DNA of 14,561 nt from Chloroflexi bacterium RBG_19FT_COMBO_55_16 (GTDB taxonomy: Bacteria > Chloroflexota > Anaerolineae > Anaerolineales > UBA4823), in the NCBI GenBank assembly GCA_001795335.1, contig MGOK01000037.1, positions 695 to 15,255 of the forward strand, written 5' to 3'. Shown here in pieces: positions 7,042-13,928 of this stretch (positions are counted from its first letter, which is position 1; the number at the start of each line of letters is the position of its first letter). A program made the position numbers and the translations under genes. The notes below the pieces were generated by a model that made no database searches, had not been told where the DNA came from, and saw only the letters and a program-made list of their open reading frames with translations.

Positions 7042-8120
7042 AACCTCTCTTTACCTTTCTACTCAAAAAACCTCTTTCGATACTTGTCCTGGCGTTGCCG
7101 CTGGCATTGTTAGCCGAATTTGGGGACTGGGGCCCGGTTTGGGTGTTTGTGCTTTCAGCACTGGCCGTTGTCCCCCTAGCTGATTTCATCGGCCAGGGGA
7201 CAGAAGCGCTGGCTGCGCGCACCAGCCCGCGCATTGGCGGGCTGCTCAACGCTACGTTGGGAAACACCGCCGAGCTCATCATTACCATTATAGCCATACG
7301 CGAGGGCTTGCTGGAGCTGGTCAAGGCTTCTATCACCGGATCTATCCTCGGGAACCTGCTCCTTGTGATGGGAGTGTCAATGGTGGTGGGGGGAGCGCGG
7401 TATGGTGTGCAGACCTTCGAGCGCCGCCATGCCAGCCGCAACGCCATCCTGCTCGTCCTGGCGGTGCTGGCCTTGTTAATCCCATCGATTCTCAGCCACT
7501 ACCTCGGCCAGCCAAACGCATTGCGAGTGGAAGCCCTCAGCCTGGGAGTAGCGGCTGTGATGATCGTACTGTATGCCCTGGCTTTACTGTTTAGCTTTAA
7601 GTCCCATGGCGCTCCTTTGGCTCACGAACCGGCCGAGGGGTCGATCCTTGAACCGGAATGGAGCGTGCGGAAGGCACTGTTCACCCTGGGCTTCGCCACG
7701 CTGGGAGTGGTCATCGCCAGCGAACTTCTGGTAGGCGCGGTAGAACCGGTTGTCGCCAGTCTGGGGATTTCCGAGTTTTTCTTGGGAATTATCCTGGTAC
7801 CCATCGTTGGGAACGTGGCCGAACACCTGGTTGCGGTGCAGGTGGCGGCGCGCAACCAGATGGAGTTGAGCGTGGAGATCGCGGTCGCCTCGAGTTTACA
7901 GATCGCCCTGTTCGTCGCTCCGGTTCTGGTTTTTATCAGCTTGCTGCTTGGCAACCCCTTACAATTAATTTTCAATCAGCTGGAGCTGGTAGCGTTGGTT
8001 GCTGGGGTACTGATCACGGCGTTAGTTTCGGAGGATGGCGAATCGAACTGGCTGGAGGGAGCGGAATTGCTGGCGATTTACCTGATCCTTGCGTTAACCT
8101 TCTTCCTGATTCCTGGATGA
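7038..8120 (+). CDS. cax: CaCA family calcium/proton antiporter (CAX type)
   Basis: This 360-residue polytopic inner-membrane protein has about 11 hydrophobic helices and the two inverted CaCA repeats. The first carries GGLLNATLGNTAELI (67-81) with E79. The second carries VPIVGNVAEHLVAV (254-267) with E262 and H263. These GNxAE motifs form the ion-exchange path in CAX transporters, which expel or sequester Ca2+ (or similar ions) against H+. An acidic segment (196-208) separates the halves, as usual. The ATG at 7038 overlaps the lipid kinase stop (ATGA) and has AGGA 7 nt upstream. A TTG start at 7011 would overlap more and lacks a better site. Calcium specificity is a family expectation, not visible in sequence. 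Confidence 0.92.
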   Translation: MKPLFTFLLKKPLSILVLALPLALLAEFGDWGPVWVFVLSALAVVPLADFIGQGTEALAARTSPRIGGLLNATLGNTAELIITIIAIREGLLELVKASITGSILGNLLLVMGVSMVVGGARYGVQTFERRHASRNAILLVLAVLALLIPSILSHYLGQPNALRVEALSLGVAAVMIVLYALALLFSFKSHGAPLAHEPAEGSILEPEWSVRKALFTLGFATLGVVIASELLVGAVEPVVASLGISEFFLGIILVPIVGNVAEHLVAVQVAARNQMELSVEIAVASSLQIALFVAPVLVFISLLLGNPLQLIFNQLELVALVAGVLITALVSEDGESNWLEGAELLAIYLILALTFFLIPG

Positions 8121-8135
8121 GCTGGCTGAAAAGGA

Positions 8136-8633
8136 ATGGATCTACGTAATCTAGCTCGCTGGTTGTTTGATCCCTGGCTGGTCTTGGGTGCCATCGGATT
8201 TGGGGTCGTCTTGTCAGCAGCCACCCTCCTGTTATTATGGGTAACGCGTTCCCCTCAGGCGGCGGATGGCTTGCCGACTGCAGCGGTGACAGTCGTCTCG
8301 CTTCCGACCGCGACGCAAACGGCGCCTTCGCCGACTCCCACCACTCCGGTCACCCCAACACCAGTCCAATTGCTTCCGCCGGCGCCAGGCAATATATCTC
8401 TGGACGCCTACGTACAGATCTCCGGGACAGGTGGGGATGGTCTTCGGCTGCGCACTGAACCCGGCCTTGGGAGCGAAGTGCGCATGCTTGGCCTAGAGGC
8501 AGAGGTATTTCAAGTCAAGGATGGCCCGCACGAGGCGGATGGCTACAACTGGTGGTATCTGGTGGCGCCAGTCGACGAAACGCGGCGCGGCTGGGCGGTT
8601 GCCAATTACCTGGCGGTGGTGCAAAACCCCTAA
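8136..8633 (+). CDS. Membrane-anchored SH3b domain protein
   Basis: This 165-residue protein has a short cytoplasmic start, one membrane helix (about 14-37), a Thr/Pro-rich linker (46-84) and a bacterial SH3 domain (about 88-162). The SH3b signature is GLRLRTEPGLGSEVRMLG (102-119), then NWWYLV (138-143) and RRGWAVANYL (150-159). Such domains bind cell-wall or envelope ligands, and the topology puts this one outside the membrane. The low-complexity stalk is typical of Anaerolineae surface proteins. It starts 15 nt after the antiporter stop. AAAAGGA abuts the ATG, too close for an ideal ribosome binding site, so coupling is likely. The ligand is unknown; it could help anchor or sense the envelope for the lipid kinase/antiporter operon. 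Confidence 0.82.
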   Translation: MDLRNLARWLFDPWLVLGAIGFGVVLSAATLLLLWVTRSPQAADGLPTAAVTVVSLPTATQTAPSPTPTTPVTPTPVQLLPPAPGNISLDAYVQISGTGGDGLRLRTEPGLGSEVRMLGLEAEVFQVKDGPHEADGYNWWYLVAPVDETRRGWAVANYLAVVQNP

Positions 8634-8645
8634 CCTTAGAGAGAT

Positions 8646-8686
8646 CTTGGAGGTTTTTAAGCGTTTCGTCGAAAAAACCTGCCAGG
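8646..8686 (+). repeat. Intergenic hairpin between SH3b and DUF971 genes
   Basis: AGGTTTTT (8651-8658) and AAAAACCT (8673-8680) are perfect 8-nt inverted arms. Beyond a bulged G at 8681 the pairing continues (8646-8650 with 8682-8686, one wobble). The 14-nt loop may hold a small CG-TTT-CG stem. There is no T-run after the stem on either strand, so it is not a standard terminator. It may be a processing or stability element within the operon. Confidence 0.5.
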
Positions 8687-8705
8687 TCTGTTAGTAGAGG
8701 AAACT

Positions 8706-9056
8706 GTGACGAATAATTTAAAACCAACCGGCGTCACTGCTGACCGGCAGGCGCGGCAAATGAGTATCCAATGGAGCGATGGGCACACCAGCGTCTATTC
8801 TTTCACATTATTGCGGAACGCCTGCCCCTGCGCGGAGTGCCGCGGGGGACATGCCAATATGAGCGCCGATCCTGACCCATTGGTCTTTACCCTACCAATT
8901 GAGGATACCCCTGCAACCCACATGCAAAGGGTAGAAGCCGTTGGGTCTTACGCCCTGACCATCGAATGGGAAGACGGCCATCACTATGGTATTTACACCT
9001 GGAATTATTTACGCAAGCTGTGCCCGTGCCCGATCTGCCGGGAAGAAAGCCCCTAA
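8706..9056 (+). CDS. DUF971 domain protein with two CPCxxC motifs
   Basis: This 116-residue protein matches DUF971 (the N-terminal domain of gamma-butyrobetaine hydroxylase-like proteins). It has IQWSDGHTSVY (21-31), ACPCAECRGG (39-48), a middle strand pattern IEWEDGHHYGIYTWNYL (86-102) and LCPCPICR (105-112). Six cysteines sit in two CPCxxC motifs (C40, C42, C45; C106, C108, C111), suggesting metal or Fe-S binding; DUF971 is also found fused to Mrp/ApbC-type Fe-S carriers. The start is GTG with AGAGGA 4 nt upstream. It is last in the plus-strand operon, 72 nt after the SH3b gene with the hairpin between, and its stop is 3 nt from that of the convergent regulator. Its role in this operon is unknown. 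Confidence 0.87.
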   Translation: MTNNLKPTGVTADRQARQMSIQWSDGHTSVYSFTLLRNACPCAECRGGHANMSADPDPLVFTLPIEDTPATHMQRVEAVGSYALTIEWEDGHHYGIYTWNYLRKLCPCPICREESP

Positions 9057-9059
9057 AAG

Positions 9060-9713
9060 TTAGAGATAATCTTTTAAGTTATGCTCAACAGCGTAGGCCG
9101 CGGCCTCGGCGCGATTGCTTACCCCCAGTTTCGACAGGATACTGCTGACATAGTTACGCACCGTACCTTCGCCCAGGAAGAGGGCTTTGGCGATCTCGCG
9201 ATTCGTTTTGCCTTCCGAGACCAGCAATAGCACATGCCGCTCCTGTTGGGTGAGGGCAGAGAAGGCCGAGGCTTCTTCTTCTTTAGCTGCTTTGCGGACT
9301 TCCTGGAAGATGCGCTGGGTAACCGCCGGATCGAGCAAGGCCTCCCCCCGGCCTACGGCTTCAATCGCTCGCACCAGGTCCTCGCCTCCAATTTGCTTGA
9401 GCACGTATCCGGATGCCCCAGCCCGGATGGCTGAGAACAGCATTTCATCCTCAGCATAGGAGGTTAACATAATCACCTTGGTTTGCGGGTGTTTTAGGGC
9501 GATTTCCTCACAAGCCTCAATCCCCGAACCACCGGGCAACCGGATGTCCATGACGACAACGTCTGGGGTGTAAGCCGTCACTCGTTCAAGGGCCTCCCTG
9601 GCTGTGCTCGCCTCGGCGACGACTTCAAAATTGGGGTGGCGATCTAGGAGGGCTTTTAAACCCAGCCGGACGACCTCATGATCGTCTACCAGCAGGATAC
9701 GTTGCTTCGGCAT
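9060..9713 (-). CDS. NarL/LuxR-type response regulator
   Basis: This 217-residue two-component regulator has a receiver domain (4-120) with acidic D10/D11, phosphoacceptor D56 ([10 protein letters not shown]), T84 and K106. A linker follows, then a LuxR-type helix-turn-helix (about 152-212) with [18 protein letters not shown] (154-171), IAKALFL (174-180) and [16 protein letters not shown] (183-198). This is the NarL/LiaR/DegU architecture: phosphorylation normally promotes dimer formation and DNA binding. No histidine kinase is in the window, so it is an orphan here. The ATG has GAGGA 10 nt upstream, and an excellent promoter lies at 9737-9765, so it can be made independently of the OmpR-type gene upstream. 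Targets are unknown. Confidence 0.93.
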   Translation of the reverse strand: MPKQRILLVDDHEVVRLGLKALLDRHPNFEVVAEASTAREALERVTAYTPDVVVMDIRLPGGSGIEACEEIALKHPQTKVIMLTSYAEDEMLFSAIRAGASGYVLKQIGGEDLVRAIEAVGRGEALLDPAVTQRIFQEVRKAAKEEEASAFSALTQQERHVLLLVSEGKTNREIAKALFLGEGTVRNYVSSILSKLGVSNRAEAAAYAVEHNLKDYL

Positions 9714-9736
9714 CAGAATACTATCCTCAGAGGGAG

Positions 9737-9765
9737 AGTATAGCGTAGAGTTTGCGGACTGGCAA
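9737..9765 (-). promoter_or_regulatory. Sigma-70-type promoter for the NarL-type regulator
   Basis: The minus strand has TTGCCA (9765-9760), a 17-nt spacer and TATACT (9742-9737), close to consensus. The predicted start is near 9730, about 17 nt before the ATG at 9713, leaving just room for the GAGGA ribosome binding site. It lies in the 59-nt gap after the OmpR-type gene. Confidence 0.65.
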
Positions 9766-9772
9766 GGTCAGA

Positions 9773-10504
9773 TTAACTTCCTGGTTCTTCTTGTCCGCGG
9801 CGAAAGTCTACAAAGCGGTATCCAACGCCTCGCTCAGTGAGGATGTATTTCGGATTGGCCGGGTCTTGCTCAAGCTTTTGACGCAGGTAATTGATATACA
9901 GACGGACGTAGTGGGGTTCGTCGCGGTACTCGTATCCCCAGACTTTGGTCAGGATTTGATCGTGGGTCAGCACCCAGCCAGCGTTTTTCACCAGGTGATA
10001 CAGCAAGCGATATTCAGTCGGACGGAGCTTGACCAACTTGCCTTCAAGCCATACCTCGTGCCGGCCGAAATCCATTTTCAGACGGTTGTCGACTTCGATC
10101 AGGCCATGCGTGCTGACCCCGGTCATCTCGGTGCGGCGCAGTACGGCTCGCACGCGGCTGACCAGTTCGCGCGGGCTGAAAGGCTTTGTGATGTAATCGT
10201 CGGCGCCCATCTCCAGGCCACGCACGCGGTCCTCCTCCTCGCCTTTGGCAGTGAGCATGATCACTGGCACTGTGCTGACCTCGCGAATCATGCGCAGCAC
10301 TTCGAAGCCATCGAAATCCGGCAACATCACGTCCAACAAAACCAGATCGGGCAGGTTACTGCGGATTTTGTTGATCGCCTGAGATCCGTTAAATGCTTCG
10401 ATCACCTGGAATCCGTCATATTCTAGATTCAACCGGATGAAGCGAACCATCCGCTCTTCATCGTCGACGATTAGTATGCGGCGGTCCTTGAAGCTCTCTT
10501 CCAT
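9773..10504 (-). CDS. OmpR/KdpE-like response regulator
   Basis: This 243-residue regulator has a receiver domain (8-122): D14/D15, phosphoacceptor D58 ([10 protein letters not shown]), T85 and K107. A winged-helix DNA-binding domain (about 134-233) has [16 protein letters not shown] (161-176), [13 protein letters not shown] (178-190), [17 protein letters not shown] (198-214) and TERGVGYRF (223-231). The [15 protein letters not shown] stretch resembles KdpE, but no kdp genes are here, so I do not name it. The true start is the ATG at 10504, with GGGAG 7 nt upstream; the open frame continues to 10582 only as overlap. The ribosome binding site lies within the last codons of the 80-residue gene, and 4 nt separate stop from start: translational coupling. 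It is last in the kinase-phosphatase operon and has no histidine kinase partner in the window. Confidence 0.93.
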   Translation of the reverse strand: MEESFKDRRILIVDDEERMVRFIRLNLEYDGFQVIEAFNGSQAINKIRSNLPDLVLLDVMLPDFDGFEVLRMIREVSTVPVIMLTAKGEEEDRVRGLEMGADDYITKPFSPRELVSRVRAVLRRTEMTGVSTHGLIEVDNRLKMDFGRHEVWLEGKLVKLRPTEYRLLYHLVKNAGWVLTHDQILTKVWGYEYRDEPHYVRLYINYLRQKLEQDPANPKYILTERGVGYRFVDFRRGQEEPGS

Positions 10505-10508
10505 TGGT

Positions 10509-10751
10509 TTACTCCCTAACAAAACCAAAGATATCCTCGTCTTCCTCTCCGGAGAGGACTTCGATGAAGTTAATCTTATCAAGTGGCCAGAGAACTGTCA
10601 CGACTTTATCCATCAAGTAGTCGAGGTCTTTGCCCTCGACACTGCGCGGGTTGTTGAGCTTGATCAGATGGTCGCGTGGGTTGGGTAGCTCGTCGATTTC
10701 GGCGAGTACCCGGCCTCCGGCTTGGATGTGGAGCACAACTGAGATCGACAT
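10509..10751 (-). CDS. Conserved-looking 80-residue protein of unknown function
   Basis: I do not recognise this 80-residue protein. It begins [20 protein letters not shown] and continues through [24 protein letters not shown] and [19 protein letters not shown], ending in an acidic tail ([14 protein letters not shown]). Alternating hydrophobic residues suggest a compact, mostly beta fold (3-9, 14-20, 28-32, 49-65). There is no signal peptide, membrane helix or cysteine. It is real: AGGA sits 8 nt before the ATG, the reading frame fills the gap between phosphatase and regulator, and its end holds the regulator's ribosome binding site. The frame is open upstream to 11099, but that part is antisense-free overlap of the phosphatase in another frame and is not used. 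It could be an adaptor or accessory of the regulator; this is inference from position only. Confidence 0.72.
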   Translation of the reverse strand: MSISVVLHIQAGGRVLAEIDELPNPRDHLIKLNNPRSVEGKDLDYLMDKVVTVLWPLDKINFIEVLSGEEDEDIFGFVRE

Positions 10752-10772
10752 GTTGGGTTTCCTTAAGGCGTG

Positions 10773-10803
10773 AAAAATGCCAGGACCTATGGCGTGGGCC
10801 TGG
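10773..10803 (-). terminator. Terminator-like hairpin after the PP2C gene
   Basis: Immediately after the phosphatase stop codon the minus strand has CCAGG, then CC, a nine-base loop, GG, a bulged T and CCTGG, followed by CA and TTTTT (10777-10773). The stem is 7 bp with one bulge. It ends only about 20 nt before the next ATG, leaving no room for a promoter, so partial termination (an attenuator that lowers expression of the 80-residue gene and regulator) fits better than a full stop. Confidence 0.5.
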
Positions 10804-11775
10804 TCAGTCTGGCAAGTGGATAAGGACGGCGGTGATATTATCCGGCCCTCCAGCAGCGTTGGCAGCTGCGACCAGGCTTTGGCAGGCCTGGGCTGGGGAG
10901 GGAGCGGAGGTGACCAAATCAAAGACTTCCTGCTCGGCAACCACCCCCCATAACCCGTCCGAGCAGAGTAACACATAACCGGACTTTGGCGAAGGCGTGG
11001 TGATGATCTCGGCGTCGATCGGTTCTCCCTGACCCAGGGCACGATAAAGCACATTGCGTTGGGGATGCACGGCTGCTTCAGCGGAGGTGATCTGGCCAAG
11101 TTCGACCAACCGCTTCACCAGCGAGTGATCCCGGGTGAGCACCTGGATCCGCCCATCCGGATGGAGGATATAGGCGCGGCTGTCTCCAACGTGAGCGATG
11201 GTCATCTGATCGCCCAAGACGAGTACACCCGTTAGGGTGGTTCCTCCTCCTGGAGTTTGTTTGAGGATGGCCAGGTGCGCCGCCTGGATTCCTTTGCGCA
11301 TAACCTCTTGCACCGATTCTGATGACTTGGTTGGGGGCAGGCTGATCAGGGGGGAATATACTTCGTGGATCACAAGGCTGGCCATCGCGCGTACGGCAAT
11401 CCCGCTGGCAATTTCCCCATGCTTGTGGCCACCCATCCCATCGGCGACAATATACAAGCCAAAAGGCAGGTAGGTTTCGTCGCTGATCAAGTTTGATGTG
11501 AGGGCGAACAACGCATCCTCGTTGTGATCGCGTTGCATGCCTGCAGAATGGCCGATGCCGACGATCAGCTGTGGGGGCTTCAGGAGCGATTGATCGAGTA
11601 ATTTGTCCCCCGCCGCCTTCTTCCGCAGAGTCTTCTCCGCCGGAGTTTCCTCCGCCGTGGTCTCCGCCAGCGGCTTCGAAAGTGGCTGGGTCGGTTGATC
11701 CGTTGAGGAATCTACGAGATTTGATTGTGGTGATGTTTTTCTTTTCCTGAATAACCTTTGGAAAAATCCTGGCAC
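10804..11775 (-). CDS. PP2C-family (PPM) Ser/Thr protein phosphatase
   Basis: This 323-residue protein removes phosphate from Ser/Thr residues and most likely opposes the kinase encoded just upstream. All PPM metal-site motifs are present: RDHNED (82-87), VADGMGGHKHGE (110-121), GGTTLTG (177-183), AHVGDSRAY (194-202), LTRDHSLV (213-220), CSDGLWG (271-277) and GGPDN (309-313), with D87, D112, D273 and D312 as catalytic Asp residues. The first 65 residues are basic then low-complexity (RLFRKRK at 7-13, then Thr/Glu/Lys-rich), a possible membrane- or partner-binding tail. The start is GTG at 11775 with GGAGAG about 11 nt upstream. It begins 47 nt after the kinase-propeller gene and is followed by a terminator-like hairpin. 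Confidence 0.93.
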   Translation of the reverse strand: MPGFFQRLFRKRKTSPQSNLVDSSTDQPTQPLSKPLAETTAEETPAEKTLRKKAAGDKLLDQSLLKPPQLIVGIGHSAGMQRDHNEDALFALTSNLISDETYLPFGLYIVADGMGGHKHGEIASGIAVRAMASLVIHEVYSPLISLPPTKSSESVQEVMRKGIQAAHLAILKQTPGGGTTLTGVLVLGDQMTIAHVGDSRAYILHPDGRIQVLTRDHSLVKRLVELGQITSAEAAVHPQRNVLYRALGQGEPIDAEIITTPSPKSGYVLLCSDGLWGVVAEQEVFDLVTSAPSPAQACQSLVAAANAAGGPDNITAVLIHLPD

Positions 11776-11822
11776 GGTATTTGTCTCTCCAATATCTGGG
11801 AAGGATCGCTTTCAACCGGGTT

Positions 11823-13688
11823 TCATGTGGCTGGGAGGGCGTAGAAGTTGTGATCGGTGGAGCCGATGTAGATGACATCGTCTTGGATGGTCGGGGTCGC
11901 CGTGATGGGATTGCCTGTGGGGAACTTCCAACGTAATTGGCCAGTGCGGTATTCCAGGCAGTAGATATGGCCATCGACCGAGCCACAATAGAGCGCATCT
12001 TTATAGATAACGGGTGAACCGGTGACCTGATGCTCGGTAGAAAAGCGCCAGACTTCCTTCGCAGAACGGATATCTACACAATAGATGTTGCCATCCACAG
12101 AGCCGGTGAAAATCAGGCCATCCACAAGGCAAGGAGTAGAGATGGAACCTTTGTCCAGGTGGAAGCGCCAGACCACCCAACCTGATTTCGCTTCGAGTGC
12201 GTAAAGCATGGCGTCCAGGGAGCTGATGAAAACAAGACTGTCAGAAACAACTGGTGAAGAGGTGATAGCGCGCTTGGCTTTGAAACGCCATTTGATCCCG
12301 CCCTGGAACCCGAGGCAGAGTAATTCACCCGCTTCATTTCCGAAGAAAATGTCGTCCTGGTTTACCAGAGGGGTGGATCGAATCATGGCTCCGCTATCGG
12401 TCTTCCAAATCCCCCGGCCATTTGCCAGGTTGACGGCATGCAAAGAGGCGTCATCAGAACCGATGAAGACGTGCCCGTGGGCGATGTACGGTGAAGAGCG
12501 CACCGGACCATCGGTGAAATAGGTCCAGGTCACGGAGCCGGTACGGGTTGATACGACGTGCAGGCGGTAATCTTCGGATCCAGAATAAACATAATCGCCA
12601 AAGACCGCCGGTTTGCTGACAATGCCGCCATCGGTGGCATATTTCCAGAGTAGTTTTCCAGAGGCGGCGTTGAGGGCATACAGGTGATGGTCGTAGGAAC
12701 CAAAATAGATGACATCGCGTGCATAAGTAGCTGTGCCGCGAATTTCGTCTGCGCAGGAGAATGTCCACAGCGGCGTGATGCTGGCCTTGGGGATCGCGAT
12801 CTTGGTTGTATAAGCGGAGGTTGGCTGGGAAAATCCCGTCTTCCTGATCACCTCAAGCAGGGCGGCTTTCATCTCCTCAACGTTTTGGAAGCGTTCGGAG
12901 CAATCGTATTGGAGGGCGGTAACGAGCACGCTTTCCAGTTCTGGCGAGATTTGGGGGTTAATCTGGTGGACCGGGCGTTCATTAAATGAAAAGGGCGGCT
13001 CAAACCTTGGATCGCGGCGAGTAAGCAGGTGGTGCAAGGTTGCCCCCAGGGCATAAATATCTGCCTGGGTGGTTGCCTCGCCGCGGTATTGTTCAGGTGG
13101 TGAGTACCCCTCTGTGCCGATTATTGTGCCTCGTTCACCGGTCTGGAAGGTCTTTGCAATGCCAAAATCTACCAATACTACGTGATCGTGCTGGTTGATC
13201 ATCACATTAGAAGGCTTCATATCTCGGAAGATGATCGCTTCTGGTTGGTGAGCATGCAAGTATTGCAACACATCGCATAGTTCGACGGCCCAACCCACTA
13301 CTTTTTCTTCGGAGAGGAAGCCAGTAGTTTCATTGAGAATAGTTTCGAGGTCCTTACCGTAAATGAACTCCAGGATCAAGTAAGAGCGCTCATTATGGGT
13401 GAAGTAATCGTAGATGCGTGGGATGGCGGGGTGAGAAAGGGTCGCCAGGAGATTGGCTTCGCTTTCAAAATTTCGCACGATGGTCTCCCAGACCAGCGGA
13501 TCGCGCGCCTGGTTGATCATCTCCTTGACGGCAACTAGTTTGACGACATTCGGGAAATGCAGATCGCGGGCGCGATATACGGCTCCCATCCCGCCAATCC
13601 CGATCACCTCCTGGATCAGGTAGCGATTCGAGAGGGTCGTGCCCGCTTGTAATTGTCCAGCGGAACCTGTATCGATATTACTATCCAA
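11823..13688 (-). CDS. Ser/Thr protein kinase fused to an eight-repeat PQQ-like beta-propeller
   Basis: This protein of about 621 residues joins an N-terminal Hanks-type kinase (23-285) to a C-terminal propeller (305-621). Kinase: GIGGMGAVY (30-38), K55 in VAVKEM, FRDMKPSN (154-161, where His of HRD is Phe but the catalytic Asp D156 remains), VDFGIA (173-178) and SPPEQ (196-200). Propeller: about eight repeats of 39-40 residues, each with a G/S-S-x-D-x-x-[LI]-[YH] strand and a G...W strand (for example GSYDHHLYALN 330-340, GSVDGNIYCVD 529-539, GSTDHNFYALP 609-619). The first W strand (LWTF, 307-310) probably closes the ring. No membrane helix is seen, so it is cytosolic. The start is uncertain: TTG at 13688 has no clear ribosome binding site, while an in-frame CTG at 13715 has AGGA 9 nt upstream. 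A PP2C gene follows. The propeller may bind a ligand or partner. Confidence 0.92.
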   Translation of the reverse strand: MDSNIDTGSAGQLQAGTTLSNRYLIQEVIGIGGMGAVYRARDLHFPNVVKLVAVKEMINQARDPLVWETIVRNFESEANLLATLSHPAIPRIYDYFTHNERSYLILEFIYGKDLETILNETTGFLSEEKVVGWAVELCDVLQYLHAHQPEAIIFRDMKPSNVMINQHDHVVLVDFGIAKTFQTGERGTIIGTEGYSPPEQYRGEATTQADIYALGATLHHLLTRRDPRFEPPFSFNERPVHQINPQISPELESVLVTALQYDCSERFQNVEEMKAALLEVIRKTGFSQPTSAYTTKIAIPKASITPLWTFSCADEIRGTATYARDVIYFGSYDHHLYALNAASGKLLWKYATDGGIVSKPAVFGDYVYSGSEDYRLHVVSTRTGSVTWTYFTDGPVRSSPYIAHGHVFIGSDDASLHAVNLANGRGIWKTDSGAMIRSTPLVNQDDIFFGNEAGELLCLGFQGGIKWRFKAKRAITSSPVVSDSLVFISSLDAMLYALEAKSGWVVWRFHLDKGSISTPCLVDGLIFTGSVDGNIYCVDIRSAKEVWRFSTEHQVTGSPVIYKDALYCGSVDGHIYCLEYRTGQLRWKFPTGNPITATPTIQDDVIYIGSTDHNFYALPAT

Positions 13689-13762
13689 GTTCTGCGCGGC
13701 AGCGTGGTTTTCCAGACTGAACCATCCTTGTGTTGGCGAAAATATCCTCTAAAGTCCACCCC

Positions 13763-13791
13763 ATTATAGCCAGCAAAAGACGAGATTGCAA
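13763..13791 (-). promoter_or_regulatory. Strong sigma-70-type promoter for the kinase-phosphatase operon
   Basis: The minus strand has TTGCAA (13791-13786), a 17-nt spacer and a perfect TATAAT (13768-13763). The predicted start is near 13756, giving a leader of about 68 nt to the TTG at 13688. This is the best promoter match in the window. Confidence 0.72.
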
Positions 13792-13803
13792 ACCCAAATG
13801 GGT
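13792..13803. promoter_or_regulatory. Small inverted repeat beside the -35 element
   Basis: ACCCA (13792-13796) and TGGGT (13799-13803) flank two bases and abut the -35 of the kinase operon on its upstream side. It could be a regulator site or chance; the arms are only 5 nt. Confidence 0.2.
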
Positions 13804-13896
13804 GAACTTACCTTTTCGTAGGTTGGTTGACGCCGCTCAGGGATTCTTCGCATACTTTCGCTGTTCCATTAAATCCGCTTCGTCACCGAATGCCAG

Positions 13897-13902
13897 TATA
13901 AT
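13897..13902 (+). promoter_or_regulatory. Probable -10 element for purB
   Basis: A perfect TATAAT lies 26 nt before the purB ATG, predicting a start near 13909 and a short leader holding the AAGGA ribosome binding site (13918-13922). No recognisable -35 is at the right distance. Apart from this and the oppositely facing promoter and inverted repeat, I see nothing in 13689-13928. Confidence 0.45.
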
Positions 13903-13928
13903 TCTAGCGGGCTGTTGAAGGAAATTTT

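Noticed and set aside
9773..10504. Naming the OmpR-type regulator KdpE
   Set aside because: The C-terminal domain resembles KdpE, but there are no kdp genes or KdpD here; resemblance alone is not enough.
10752..11099. N-terminal extension of the 80-residue protein to 196 residues
   Set aside because: The extra part overlaps the PP2C gene out of frame and is low-complexity; the ATG at 10751 has its own ribosome binding site.
11078..11998. A 306-residue minus-strand frame spanning the end of the kinase-propeller gene and the PP2C gene
   Set aside because: It is a different frame over two well-supported genes; its composition is Arg/Pro/Ser-rich, as expected for a shadow.
13730..13918. A 62-residue plus-strand frame in the intergenic region
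   Set aside because: It has no ribosome binding site or recognisable motif and overlies the kinase operon promoter.
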